Shown here: in pieces, positions 49,217-58,136 of the stretch
How the letters are laid out: every line of letters starts with the position of its first letter
Numbering within the stretch: the first letter of the stretch is position 1
NCBI RefSeq assembly: GCF_021390395.1
Contig: NZ_JAJUWT010000008.1
Span: 186,001 to 250,000, forward strand
Source: Saccharothrix sp. S26
GTDB lineage: Bacteria; Actinomycetota; Actinomycetes; Mycobacteriales; Pseudonocardiaceae
DNA: 64,000 nucleotides
Reading direction: 5' to 3'
Program-made: the position numbers and the translations under genes
Notes under the pieces: generated by a model
Databases searched by the model: none
What the model was told of the DNA's origin: nothing
What the model saw: only the letters and a program-made list of their open reading frames with translations

Positions 49217-52200
49217 ATGGTCCCTGCTCGTTCAGTCAGATCGAAGGCGCGATGGCGTGTGGTGAAGCCACTTGTCGCGGTGTTGACGGCAGTCGGGCTC
49301 CACGTGTCCGCGTTGTCGCCCACCGCCGCCGCCCAGGACGCGCCGGTCACCTACGTGACGATCGCCAACCGGGCCACCGGGATGGTGGTGGACGGCATGG
49401 GCCGCACGACCGACGGTGCCGCCGCGGCGCAGTACTCCGCCTCGGGGTCGCCCACCCAGCAGTGGGTGATCGAGGAGTCCGGTTCCCACGTCCGGATCAG
49501 GAACCGGTCGACCGGGCTGTACCTCGACAGCGCCGGCCGGACGGCGAACGGCGCGGTGTGCGCCCAGTGGCAGGGTACGTCGTCGCCGAGCCAGCAGTGG
49601 GCGCGCGAGAACGTCGACGGGCACGTGAAGTTCCGCAACGTGGCCACCGGGTTGTACCTCGACGGTGCCGGGCGGACCGACGTCGGCGCGGACCTCAAGA
49701 TGTACGGGGGCGGCAGTAGCGCCAACCAGCAGTGGTCGGTGGTGGGGCCGCCGGACCTCACCCCGCGCACCGTCGTGGTGGACGGCGACGACATCCGCGC
49801 TGACAACGTCAACGGCTTGACCTTCAAGGGTTTCGGCCTGCTGAGTGGCAACAGCTCGAGCGCACTGTTGATGGACTACAAGTCCGAGCAGCCCGCCAAG
49901 TACCTGGAGCTGCTCCAGGTGCTGTTCGGTGGGCAGAACCCGGTGCTCACCAACGTCAAGATCGAGATGGGCAACGACCGGAACAACTCGACTGGGCCGG
50001 ACCCGTCGACGATGCGGTGGGAGACCGAGGAGGTCAACGTCGCGCGTCACCCGGGATTCCAGCTCGCGGCGGACGCGAAGAAGGTCAATCCGGCGCTGAA
50101 GGTGTCGATCCTGCGGTGGAACGCACCCGCGTGGGCGAACACCAACGACAAGGTCTACACCTGGTACAAGAACACGATCCTCGCCGCCTACCGCACGTAC
50201 GGCTACATGGTCGACTACGTCAACCCGGGCGTGAACGAGCACACCGCGGACTTGAACTGGTCGAAGCGGTACGCCGAACTGGTGCGCACCGACAGCACGG
50301 GTTTCGCGAGCACGGCCGAGCGCGACCTGTACCGGCGGATCGGCGTGACCATCTCCGACGAGGTGGGCGTGGGCACCTTCGGCGACGAGATGGTCGCCGA
50401 CGCCTCGCTGCGCGACGCCGTGGCCGTCGCCGCCTACCACTACAACACCGACGACACCAGCGCCGGCGACTTCAAGCGCTTGGCGGAGTCGTTCGACAAG
50501 GAGGTCTGGAACAGCGAGGCGCAGGCGACGTTCGGCAACTCCGCGTTCCGGCCGAACAACAACATGGCCGACCCGACCGTGGCGGGCACCGGGGTGGGCG
50601 GCAAGAACAGCGCCTTGGAGATGGGCAACACCGTCATCAAGGGCTTCGCCAACTCGCGGCGGACGAACTTCATCTACCAGCCCGCCGTCGGCGCGTTCTA
50701 CGAGGGCGGCCAATACGGGTACAAGGAGTTGGTCAGTGCTCGTGACCCGTGGTCGGGGTGGTTGCACTACGACATGGCGATCGACGTCCTGCGCCACTTC
50801 AGCTGGTTCGCCAGGACGGGGTGGGAGAACCCGGGCAACACCGCCGGCATCTGGCGGGCCATCCCACAGGCCAGCTTCAGCGGAGCCGCCGGCACCAACC
50901 CGGTCAACGGGCGCAACGGGTCGCCCAGCTACCTCACCCTCGCCGCACCGGACAAGAAGAACTTCTCCACGGTGTTCATCAACGACAGCGAGTGGCCCCG
51001 GGTCTACCACCTCCGGGCGGTCGACATGGCCTACAAGGGCCGCCAGGTCCTGAAGCTGTGGGAGACGCGCGCCGCCGACGCGGGCCGGCGGTTCAACGCC
51101 AACTACCTGCGGCACGTGGGCAACGTCAACACCGGCCCGGACGGCACGTACACGATCACCGTGAAGCCCTACTCGATGGTGACCGCGACCACGCTGCCCA
51201 ACATCCCCAGGCCCGCGTTCGGCACCCCGCTCCCCGTCGAGGGTGAGCGGACCGTGCTCGACACCGACAGCACCGGTTCGGGTCACAACACCGGGGACGA
51301 CGTGCTGTACGCCGACGACTTCGACTACCGCGACAAGACCGTGCCGGTGATCGGCACGGGCGGCAAGGTCGTCGGCAGCCAGGACTTCATCGAATCCCGA
51401 GGTGGCTCGAAGAGCGCGATCCCGCTGTACACCAGTGACCGCAACGGGGCGTTCGAGGCCTACCTACCCGACGGATCGGACAACTACGTCCTGCGACAGC
51501 AGCTCGACCAGGTCGCGCAAGGCCTCGGCGGGGCCTGGAACCCGGGTGACCCTGTCACCCGGGTCGGTGACAACCGGTGGCTGGACTACCACGCGGGCGT
51601 GGACGTCTCGTTCGAGAACGACAGCACGCAGTCGGGCAAGAACTACGCGTCGATCGGTGTCCGCCAGCAGCACGGCGACAAGGCCGCGCCGTACAAGCTG
51701 AAGTTCTGGTTCGACGGTGGCTGGAGCGTCCTGGTCGAGGACCGCGTGGTGGCGAGTGGCAACGCCGCCACCGGCGAGGGTGGTGTCACGATCCCCGGGT
51801 TCGACACGGCGCACACCGCGTGGCACAACATCGCCCTGCGGGCCGTGGGGGACAAGGTGACCGCCTACCTCGACGGCACCGCCCTGCACACGCTGAGCGA
51901 CGCGAAGCCGAAGCTGTCGGGGCGGGTGGAGCTGGGCAGTGGCTACTACTACACCCGCTTCGACAACCTCCGCGTCCAGACCGTGGGGACCAACCCGTCC
52001 AACTACGCCGAACTGCTGGACGACCTGGAGACCCACGACCTCGGCGAGACCCCGGCGGTCAAGCTGCGCTACGGCGGTGCGTGGTCACACCGCAACGGCA
52101 CGAACATGTACGACATCCAGCGCACCCTCTCGACCAGCCAGGGCACCGGTTCGACCTTGACCTACACGTTCACCGGAACCGGACTCGACATCGTGGGCCA

Positions 52201-52402
52201 GAACAACGGGTCCGCCGTCCTCGAGGTGACGGTCGACGGGACCGTCGTCCAAGCCTCCGCGGCGACCGTCGCCTCGCCCCAGTTCCACCAGACCTACGCC
52301 CTGCGAGGTCTGGTGAACGGCGAACACACCGTTCAGGTGAAGGTGTTGAGCGGCACCCTCGTCGTCGACGCGGTCGGCGTGGTCGCGGCACGCTCCAGTT
52401 GA
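49217..52402 (+). CDS. Secreted GH59 galactocerebrosidase-like glycoside hydrolase with ricin domain
   Basis: 1061 residues. Signal peptide to about residue 38; ricin-type beta-trefoil (about 42-165) with three QxW-type repeats ending QQW; GH59 catalytic barrel (about 180-660), opened by GLTFKGFGLLSG, with proton donor Glu341 (NPGVNEH) and nucleophile Glu434 (WNSEAQ); central lectin/LamG-like domain (about 690-910); a final beta-sandwich (about 915-1061). Human galactocerebrosidase has the same barrel-plus-lectin order. The enzyme should release galactose from beta-galactosides or galactolipids outside the cell. ATG at 49217 with GGAGA upstream. A perfect terminator follows the stop. Confidence 0.85.
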   Translation: MVPARSVRSKARWRVVKPLVAVLTAVGLHVSALSPTAAAQDAPVTYVTIANRATGMVVDGMGRTTDGAAAAQYSASGSPTQQWVIEESGSHVRIRNRSTGLYLDSAGRTANGAVCAQWQGTSSPSQQWARENVDGHVKFRNVATGLYLDGAGRTDVGADLKMYGGGSSANQQWSVVGPPDLTPRTVVVDGDDIRADNVNGLTFKGFGLLSGNSSSALLMDYKSEQPAKYLELLQVLFGGQNPVLTNVKIEMGNDRNNSTGPDPSTMRWETEEVNVARHPGFQLAADAKKVNPALKVSILRWNAPAWANTNDKVYTWYKNTILAAYRTYGYMVDYVNPGVNEHTADLNWSKRYAELVRTDSTGFASTAERDLYRRIGVTISDEVGVGTFGDEMVADASLRDAVAVAAYHYNTDDTSAGDFKRLAESFDKEVWNSEAQATFGNSAFRPNNNMADPTVAGTGVGGKNSALEMGNTVIKGFANSRRTNFIYQPAVGAFYEGGQYGYKELVSARDPWSGWLHYDMAIDVLRHFSWFARTGWENPGNTAGIWRAIPQASFSGAAGTNPVNGRNGSPSYLTLAAPDKKNFSTVFINDSEWPRVYHLRAVDMAYKGRQVLKLWETRAADAGRRFNANYLRHVGNVNTGPDGTYTITVKPYSMVTATTLPNIPRPAFGTPLPVEGERTVLDTDSTGSGHNTGDDVLYADDFDYRDKTVPVIGTGGKVVGSQDFIESRGGSKSAIPLYTSDRNGAFEAYLPDGSDNYVLRQQLDQVAQGLGGAWNPGDPVTRVGDNRWLDYHAGVDVSFENDSTQSGKNYASIGVRQQHGDKAAPYKLKFWFDGGWSVLVEDRVVASGNAATGEGGVTIPGFDTAHTAWHNIALRAVGDKVTAYLDGTALHTLSDAKPKLSGRVELGSGYYYTRFDNLRVQTVGTNPSNYAELLDDLETHDLGETPAVKLRYGGAWSHRNGTNMYDIQRTLSTSQGTGSTLTYTFTGTGLDIVGQNNGSAVLEVTVDGTVVQASAATVASPQFHQTYALRGLVNGEHTVQVKVLSGTLVVDAVGVVAARSS

Positions 52403-52406
52403 CCAC

Positions 52407-52448
52407 TGCTCGGTCTCGCCCGCTCCCTCCGGCGGGCGAGACCGAGCA
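52407..52448 (+). terminator. Strong hairpin terminator after the GH59 gene
   Basis: Perfect 17-bp stem TGCTCGGTCTCGCCCGC (52407-52423) / GCGGGCGAGACCGAGCA (52432-52448), 8-nt loop, starting 5 bp after the stop codon. It isolates the GH59 gene from the LacI gene. Confidence 0.85.
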
Positions 52449-52626
52449 GGCACTACGGTGGCACTGGGCTGGTTCCTCGCGCGTCGCGAGGTCGCGCTGT
52501 GCGGCGGAGAGGGCCGCTCGGCCGTCCGAGTGCCACTGCGGGTGAGAGGGCTGCCCGTCCGCGGTGACCTGCTCCTGCCGAGGTCGGCGTTTTGCCTTGA
52601 GCGCGTCAACGGCCCAAGATGGGCCG

Positions 52627-53676
52627 GTGGCGCGATCTTCCCCCGGAGGGCCAGCACGTCGGCAGTCGGCGAGTCCGCCGAGCATCCGCGATGTGGCGGC
52701 TGCGGCCGGGGTGTCGTACCAGACCGTGTCGCGGGTGCTCAACGACTCGCCGCGGGTCCGTCCGGACACCCGGCGGCAGGTGCTGGAAGCCATCGACAGG
52801 CTGGGGTACCGGCCGAACCGGGCGGCTCGCGCGCTCGGCCTCGGGCGTGCGCGCGGGGTGACGGTCGTGACGGCGGATACGACGTTGTACGGGTACGCGT
52901 CCACGTTGCGCGGGGTCGAAGAGGCCGCTCGACCTCTGGAGTTGTCGGTGGGCATCCGGGTGGTCGAGTCCGCGCGGCCCGAGGACGTGCGACAGGCGGT
53001 CGAGTACGTCAGCGACCCCAGTGCGGGTCGGGTGGTCGTGATCGCGTTCGACGCGGCCGGTGCGGCGGTGCTGCGCGCGCTGCCGGACGACGTGCCCGCG
53101 GTCGCCGCCGCGGAGGCGGGCGGCCTGCCCGGCGTCTCCCGCGAGACGATCTTCCTGGACGAACGCCAGGCCGCTGTCGACGCCACGCGTCACTTGCTGG
53201 AACTGGGGCACCGCACGGTCCATCACGTCGCGATCCCCTCCGAGACGGGGACCAGCGCGCGTCAGGCGGGCTGGCGCGATGCCCTGGCGCAGGCGGGCGC
53301 ACCGGTGCCGGACGTCCTGGCGGCGGGTTGGGAACCGCGCTCGGCCTATCAGGCGGGCCGCGCCCTGGCGGCGGATCCGCTGGTGACGGCCGTGCTGTGC
53401 GGCAACGACACGACGGCGATCGCGGTGCGCCGGGCGTTGTACGACGCGGGGCGCGACGTCCCGGGTGACGTCAGCGTCGTGGGCTTCGACGACGTGCCGG
53501 GCGCGGAGTTCTGGACACCCGCGCTCACCACCGTGCGCATGGACTTCGCCGCCCTCGGACGCGCGTGCCTGGCAGCCCTGGTGTCCGACGACTCGGCCGG
53601 TCGGGTGCCGCTCGACCCACCGTGCCTGGTGGTGCGCGAGTCGACCGCGCCCCCACCCGTCCGCGTGCACAGGTAA
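52627..53676 (+). CDS. LacI family transcriptional regulator
   Basis: 349 residues. N-terminal helix-turn-helix and hinge (residues 15-70: IRDVAAAAGVSYQTVSRVLND, then LGYRPNRAARALG) and a periplasmic-binding-protein-like sugar-sensing domain (80-340; FDDVPGAEFWTPALTTVRMDF). GTG start at 52627; no strong ribosome site. Two LacI-type operators lie just beyond its stop, before the secreted hydrolase gene, so it most likely represses the downstream galactoside operon and is induced by a galactose-containing sugar. Confidence 0.92.
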   Translation: MARSSPGGPARRQSASPPSIRDVAAAAGVSYQTVSRVLNDSPRVRPDTRRQVLEAIDRLGYRPNRAARALGLGRARGVTVVTADTTLYGYASTLRGVEEAARPLELSVGIRVVESARPEDVRQAVEYVSDPSAGRVVVIAFDAAGAAVLRALPDDVPAVAAAEAGGLPGVSRETIFLDERQAAVDATRHLLELGHRTVHHVAIPSETGTSARQAGWRDALAQAGAPVPDVLAAGWEPRSAYQAGRALAADPLVTAVLCGNDTTAIAVRRALYDAGRDVPGDVSVVGFDDVPGAEFWTPALTTVRMDFAALGRACLAALVSDDSAGRVPLDPPCLVVRESTAPPPVRVHR

Positions 53677-53708
53677 CAACAGGGTAACGAACCCTTCTCT
53701 TCAGCGGG

Positions 53709-53756
53709 TGTTAACGCTCACACTTCTGCCGACCGTTGATGTGACCGGTCACATCA
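53709..53756 (+). promoter_or_regulatory. Two LacI-type operators in the galactoside operon promoter
   Basis: Site A, TGTTAACGCTCACA (53709-53722), has the LacI-family central CG and 5 of 7 symmetric pairs. Site B is a perfect 20-bp palindrome TGATGTGACCGGTCACATCA (53737-53756). Their centres are 31 bp apart, about three helical turns, so two dimers could bind on the same face and interact. They sit between the LacI gene stop (53676) and the next gene start. A weak promoter (TTAACG, 18 bp, GTTGAT) overlaps both. Confidence 0.75.
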
Positions 53757-53784
53757 CAGTGGTTCGAACCTCGACGTGGAGGTC

Positions 53785-55971
53785 ATGGCAGACATGGAAT
53801 CGAAGACAGCCGGCCGCGGCAGAGCCTTGTCCACAGTGCTGGCGGTGACCGCGGCGATGGTCACCGCGGTGCCGACGCAGGCCGCCGCCGCGCCGTCGCA
53901 GCTGGTGGTCGACCTGGCCGCGAACACCGGGGCTCTGCGGTACGGCGCGACCGGGTTCCTGTACGGGCTCGGCGACGAGGGGATCCCGAACCAGACGATG
54001 CTCGCCGCGCTGCGCCCCCAGGTCGCGGCGCAGAAGGCGCCCGACGGCCTTCAGCACCCCAACGGGGACGCGCTGAAGATCGCGCCGATGTTCAAGCGCG
54101 CCGGTGGCCGCGAGATCCAGATCTACATGCAGGACATCTACCAGAGCTGGCCGTACGAGAACCTCGGTATCGCCGACTACCTGTCCAAAGTGGACGCGAT
54201 GGTCCGGAAGGTGGTCGCCGACCCGCACCGCTCGTCCTACGTGTACGTGCCGTTCAACGAACCGGACTGGATCTGGTACGGCAACGATTTGCGTGGCCGG
54301 TTCCTGGCCGACTGGAAGACCGTCTTCCAGCGCATCCGGTCGATCGATCCCGGTGCGCGGATCGCGGGACCCAACTTCGCCTCCTACCGGTCGGCCGACC
54401 TGCGCGCGTTCCTGACCTTCGCCCGGGACAACGGTGTGCTGCCGGACGTGATGGCGTGGCACGAGCTGGACGACAGCTTCTACACGAGCTGGCAGGACCA
54501 CTTCGACGACTACCGGGGCATCGAGCGGAGCCTGGGGATCAGCCCCCGGCAGATCTCGATCAACGAGTACGGGCGGTCGTCGGGCGACCTCGGGGTGCCC
54601 GGCAACCTCGTGCAGTTCGTGGCCAAGTTCGAGGCGAGCAAGGTGGACGGCTGCCTGGCGTACTGGACCACCGCGGGCGGGTTGAACGACCTGGTCACCC
54701 GCAACAACCAGGCGACCGGCGCGTGGTGGCTCTACAAGTGGTACGGCGAGCTGACCGGCCACACCGTGGCGGTGACGCCCCCGTCGCAGAGCGGGTCGTT
54801 GCAGGGCGTCGCGGCGCTGGACGCGGCCAAGCAGCAGGCGCGCGTGGTGTTCGGGGGCAACAACCCGGCGTCGGGCACCTATGACACGAACGTCGTCGTG
54901 CGGGGCCTGGGAGCGGCGCCCTACCTGGGTTCCACCGTGCACGCCACGGTGTGGGGAGTGGACGCCTCGGGCCTCAACCCGTCGACCGGGCCGTACGTGG
55001 TGGCGGAGGGTGACTTCGCGAGCGGCGGCGGGCAGGTCACGATCCCGTTGACCGGGTTGAAGGGCACCTCGGCGTACCACGTGATCGTCACCCCGAACAA
55101 GGACCTCACCGCGACCGGGCCGTCCTCCCGGTACCAGGCGGAGTACGCGCGCCTCGACGGTTCGGCCCGGATCACCCACGGCGGCAACACCGGGTACTCG
55201 GGCACCTACTTCGTCGAGGGCTACGGCGCCAGCACGTCCGCGAGCACGAAGTTCGTCGTGACCGTGCCCTCCGACGGCTACTACAACCTCGGTCTGCGCT
55301 ACTCGGCCGGCCCGTACAGCGGTGCTCCGGCGAACCGGTCGGTCCGCCTGCGGCTCAACGGCGCCGACCTCACCGACCGGACACTGCCCGGCACCCCGGA
55401 CTGGAACACCTGGAACACCGCCACCACCAAGGTGTTCCTGCCCGCCGGGATCAACCAGGTCGAGGTGAACGCCTACGCGGGTGACGACCGCGACGCGGTC
55501 AACCTCGACTACCTGGACGTCACGCCGGCCACCGGCACGGTGACGACCTACGAGGCCGAGGCCGCGGGCAACGCGCTGGGCGGCACGGCGGTGCGGGTGG
55601 ACGACGCGGCGGCCTCCGGTGGCCGGTACGTCGGCTGGGTCGGCGCGGGCGCGGCGAACACCCTGGGCTTCACCAACGTGACGGTCCCGGCCGCCGGGCG
55701 CTACCGGATGGTGGTCGCCTACGCCAACGCCGAAGTCGTGGGTGACCACGCCTACAACAACAACATCGTGGACCGGGGCGCGGACATCCGCGTCAACGGG
55801 GGCGCGTCGAAGCGGGTGTACTTCCGCAACACGTTCGGCTGGTCGAACTACCACACCACGGTCGTCGACGTGGACCTCGCGGCCGGGGCCAACACGATCA
55901 CCTTCGGCAACGCGTCGAGCGGCTACGCCCCGAACATCGACCTGATCCGGATCGCGGCACCGCTCGGTTAG
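53785..55971 (+). CDS. Secreted clan GH-A glycoside hydrolase with two carbohydrate-binding modules
   Basis: 728 residues. Signal peptide to about residue 38; TIM-barrel catalytic domain (about 45-400) with proton donor Glu159 in VPFNEPDW and nucleophile Glu261 in SINEYG, the clan GH-A arrangement; then two CBM35-like modules (about 450-585, starting SSRYQAEYA; 595-728, starting TYEAEAAG). The exact GH family (39, 30 or a newer one) could not be assigned. First gene after the dual LacI operator. The ATG at 53785 is only 2 bases from GGAGG; the ATG at 53794 is an alternative. Confidence 0.8.
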   Translation: MADMESKTAGRGRALSTVLAVTAAMVTAVPTQAAAAPSQLVVDLAANTGALRYGATGFLYGLGDEGIPNQTMLAALRPQVAAQKAPDGLQHPNGDALKIAPMFKRAGGREIQIYMQDIYQSWPYENLGIADYLSKVDAMVRKVVADPHRSSYVYVPFNEPDWIWYGNDLRGRFLADWKTVFQRIRSIDPGARIAGPNFASYRSADLRAFLTFARDNGVLPDVMAWHELDDSFYTSWQDHFDDYRGIERSLGISPRQISINEYGRSSGDLGVPGNLVQFVAKFEASKVDGCLAYWTTAGGLNDLVTRNNQATGAWWLYKWYGELTGHTVAVTPPSQSGSLQGVAALDAAKQQARVVFGGNNPASGTYDTNVVVRGLGAAPYLGSTVHATVWGVDASGLNPSTGPYVVAEGDFASGGGQVTIPLTGLKGTSAYHVIVTPNKDLTATGPSSRYQAEYARLDGSARITHGGNTGYSGTYFVEGYGASTSASTKFVVTVPSDGYYNLGLRYSAGPYSGAPANRSVRLRLNGADLTDRTLPGTPDWNTWNTATTKVFLPAGINQVEVNAYAGDDRDAVNLDYLDVTPATGTVTTYEAEAAGNALGGTAVRVDDAAASGGRYVGWVGAGAANTLGFTNVTVPAAGRYRMVVAYANAEVVGDHAYNNNIVDRGADIRVNGGASKRVYFRNTFGWSNYHTTVVDVDLAAGANTITFGNASSGYAPNIDLIRIAAPLG

Positions 55972-56008
55972 CAATTCCCCCTTCCCCACACGCACGACAG
56001 GAGCAGCG

Positions 56009-58123
56009 GTGACTTCGTTGGAAACCGGCACGGGCCTGGTCTGGGGCCATTCGGCACTGGAACTGGTGTTGGACGTCTCCCCGGGCGGTCCGGTGGCGGT
56101 GCGGGCCTTGTCCGGCCGGGGCGCGCGGCACCCGGGTGGCGCGGGCCAGCCGTTGGTGGAGTTGCTGGTGGCCGGCGAAGGTCGGGCGCGCGCGTCGCAC
56201 CGGTTCTCGGACACCTCGCTCGGCCGGCGGTTGACCCACATCGGCCACGAGCGCGGTCGGTTCGGGACGTGGCACGAGCTGCGGGTCGACCAGCGCGACG
56301 AGCGCACCGGGCTGACCGCGGAGACCACCTTCCGGTCGGCCGACGGCGTCGCCGCGTGCCAGATCACCACAAGGGTGACCAACGGCGGCACGGATCCGGT
56401 GTTGCTGCTCGGCGTGACCTCCTTCGCCGCGGGCTTCGGCGGCCACCCGGTCGACGCCCTCGACCTGGTGGCCGCCGACAGCGAGTGGCTCGGCGAGGGC
56501 CGGTGGACCCGGCGCCCGCTGCGCGACCGCGTGCCCGACCTCAACCTGCGCTCGCACGGCCAGCACGGTCGCGGCCGGGTCGCGGTCGTCAGCGGCGGCG
56601 CCTGGTCCACCGGCACCCACCTGCCGACCGGTGGGCTGGTCGACCGCGTCGGCGGGCACACCTGGCTGTGGCAGGTGGAGCACAACGGTCCGTGGCGGTG
56701 GGAGGTGGGCGAACGGCTCGACGGTGCGTACGTGGCCCTGCTGGGCCCGACCGACGGCGACCACCAGTGGCGGCGCCTGCTGGGGCCGGGGGAGAGCTTC
56801 ACCACCGTGCCGGTGTCGGTGGCGGTGTCCCACGACGGCCTGGAGGGCGCCGCGGCGGAGCTGACCCGGCACCGGCGCGCCTTGGTGCGCCCCCACCGCG
56901 ACCGCTCGTCCCTGCCTGTGGTGTTCAACGACTACATGAACACCCTGATGGGCGACCCGACCACGGCCCGGCTGCTGCCGCTGGTGGACGCCGCCGCGGC
57001 CGTCGGCGCGGAGGTGTTCTGCATCGACGCCGGCTGGTACGACGACGGCACGAGCTGGTGGGACAGCGTGGGGGAGTGGCAGCCGTCGCAGACCCGGTTC
57101 CCGCGCGGGATCGAGGAGGTGCTCACCCGCATCCGCGAGCACGGCATGGTGCCCGGGCTGTGGCTGGAGCCCGAGGTCGTCGGGGTCCGCAGCCCGATGG
57201 CCGACAAACTGCCGGAGGAAGCGTTCCTGCGGCGCGGCGGGGTGCGGGTGGTCGAGCACGACCGCTACCACCTGGACTTGCGCCACCCGGCGGCGGTCGC
57301 GCACCTGGACGAGGTGGTCGACCGGCTGGTCGAGCAGCTCGGCATCGGCTACTTCAAGCTGGACTACAACATCGACCCGGGCGTGGGCACCGATGTCGAC
57401 GCCGACAGCGCGGGTGACGGCCTGCTCGGCCACAACCGCGCCCACCAGACGTGGCTGGACCGGCTGCTGGACCGCCACCCGGACCTGGTGCTGGAGAACT
57501 GCGCGTCGGGGGCGATGCGGATGGACTACGCGCTGTTGTCCCGGATGCAGTTGCAGTCCACCAGCGACCAGCAGGACCCACTGCGCTACCCGCCGATCGC
57601 GGTGGCGGCCCCGATGTCGGTGCTGCCGGAGCAGTCGGCGAGCTGGGCCTACCCGCAGCCCGACATGTCCGCCGAGCAGGTCGCGTTCACGCTGGTCACC
57701 GGGATGCTCGGGCGGCTCTACCTGTCCGGGCACCTGGACCACATGGACGCCGGGCAGCTCGACGCGGTGCGCGACGCCGTGCAGGTCCACCGCGAGATCC
57801 GCGCCGACCTGGCCGAGTCGGTGCCGGTGTGGCCGCTGGGCCTGCCCGGCTGGGACGACCCGTGGCTCAGCCTCGGCCTGCGCACGGGCGAGGTCACCCA
57901 CCTCGCGGTGTGGCGTCGCGCCGCCACGGCGACACCGATCACGCTCGACCTCTCCCACCTGCGAGACCGGCAGGTCGACATCGAGGTGCTGCACCCCCGG
58001 CGGCTGCCCGCTTGGACCTGCGCGTGGTCCGCCGACACCGGGTCGCTGACCGTGACCCCGACCGACCCGGAACCCGCCGCGGCACGGCTGTTCCGCATCA
58101 CCGCCACCGATCTACTCTCCTAG
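56009..58123 (+). CDS. Alpha-galactosidase (GH36, intracellular)
   Basis: 704 residues, no signal peptide. N-terminal beta-supersandwich, then a TIM barrel with nucleophile Asp452 (YFKLDYN) and acid/base Asp520 (STSDQQD), flanked by GWYDDG and LWLEPEVV motifs of bacterial GH36. It should remove terminal alpha-galactosyl groups from imported oligosaccharides. GTG at 56009 has AGGAG at about 55998. It follows the secreted hydrolase by 37 bp and precedes the importer lipoprotein gene by 13 bp, so it is part of the same operon. Confidence 0.93.
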   Translation: MTSLETGTGLVWGHSALELVLDVSPGGPVAVRALSGRGARHPGGAGQPLVELLVAGEGRARASHRFSDTSLGRRLTHIGHERGRFGTWHELRVDQRDERTGLTAETTFRSADGVAACQITTRVTNGGTDPVLLLGVTSFAAGFGGHPVDALDLVAADSEWLGEGRWTRRPLRDRVPDLNLRSHGQHGRGRVAVVSGGAWSTGTHLPTGGLVDRVGGHTWLWQVEHNGPWRWEVGERLDGAYVALLGPTDGDHQWRRLLGPGESFTTVPVSVAVSHDGLEGAAAELTRHRRALVRPHRDRSSLPVVFNDYMNTLMGDPTTARLLPLVDAAAAVGAEVFCIDAGWYDDGTSWWDSVGEWQPSQTRFPRGIEEVLTRIREHGMVPGLWLEPEVVGVRSPMADKLPEEAFLRRGGVRVVEHDRYHLDLRHPAAVAHLDEVVDRLVEQLGIGYFKLDYNIDPGVGTDVDADSAGDGLLGHNRAHQTWLDRLLDRHPDLVLENCASGAMRMDYALLSRMQLQSTSDQQDPLRYPPIAVAAPMSVLPEQSASWAYPQPDMSAEQVAFTLVTGMLGRLYLSGHLDHMDAGQLDAVRDAVQVHREIRADLAESVPVWPLGLPGWDDPWLSLGLRTGEVTHLAVWRRAATATPITLDLSHLRDRQVDIEVLHPRRLPAWTCAWSADTGSLTVTPTDPEPAAARLFRITATDLLS

Positions 58124-58136
58124 AGGACCGACCACC

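Noticed and set aside
52475..52491. CCTCGCG-cgt-CGCGAGG inverted repeat before the LacI gene
   Set aside because: Short GC-only palindrome with a 3-bp spacer; too likely by chance in this composition to call an operator.
53758..53770. GGTTCGAACC, resembling a tRNA T-loop
   Set aside because: No acceptor stem, anticodon arm or CCA-compatible structure around it; it lies in the leader of the hydrolase gene.
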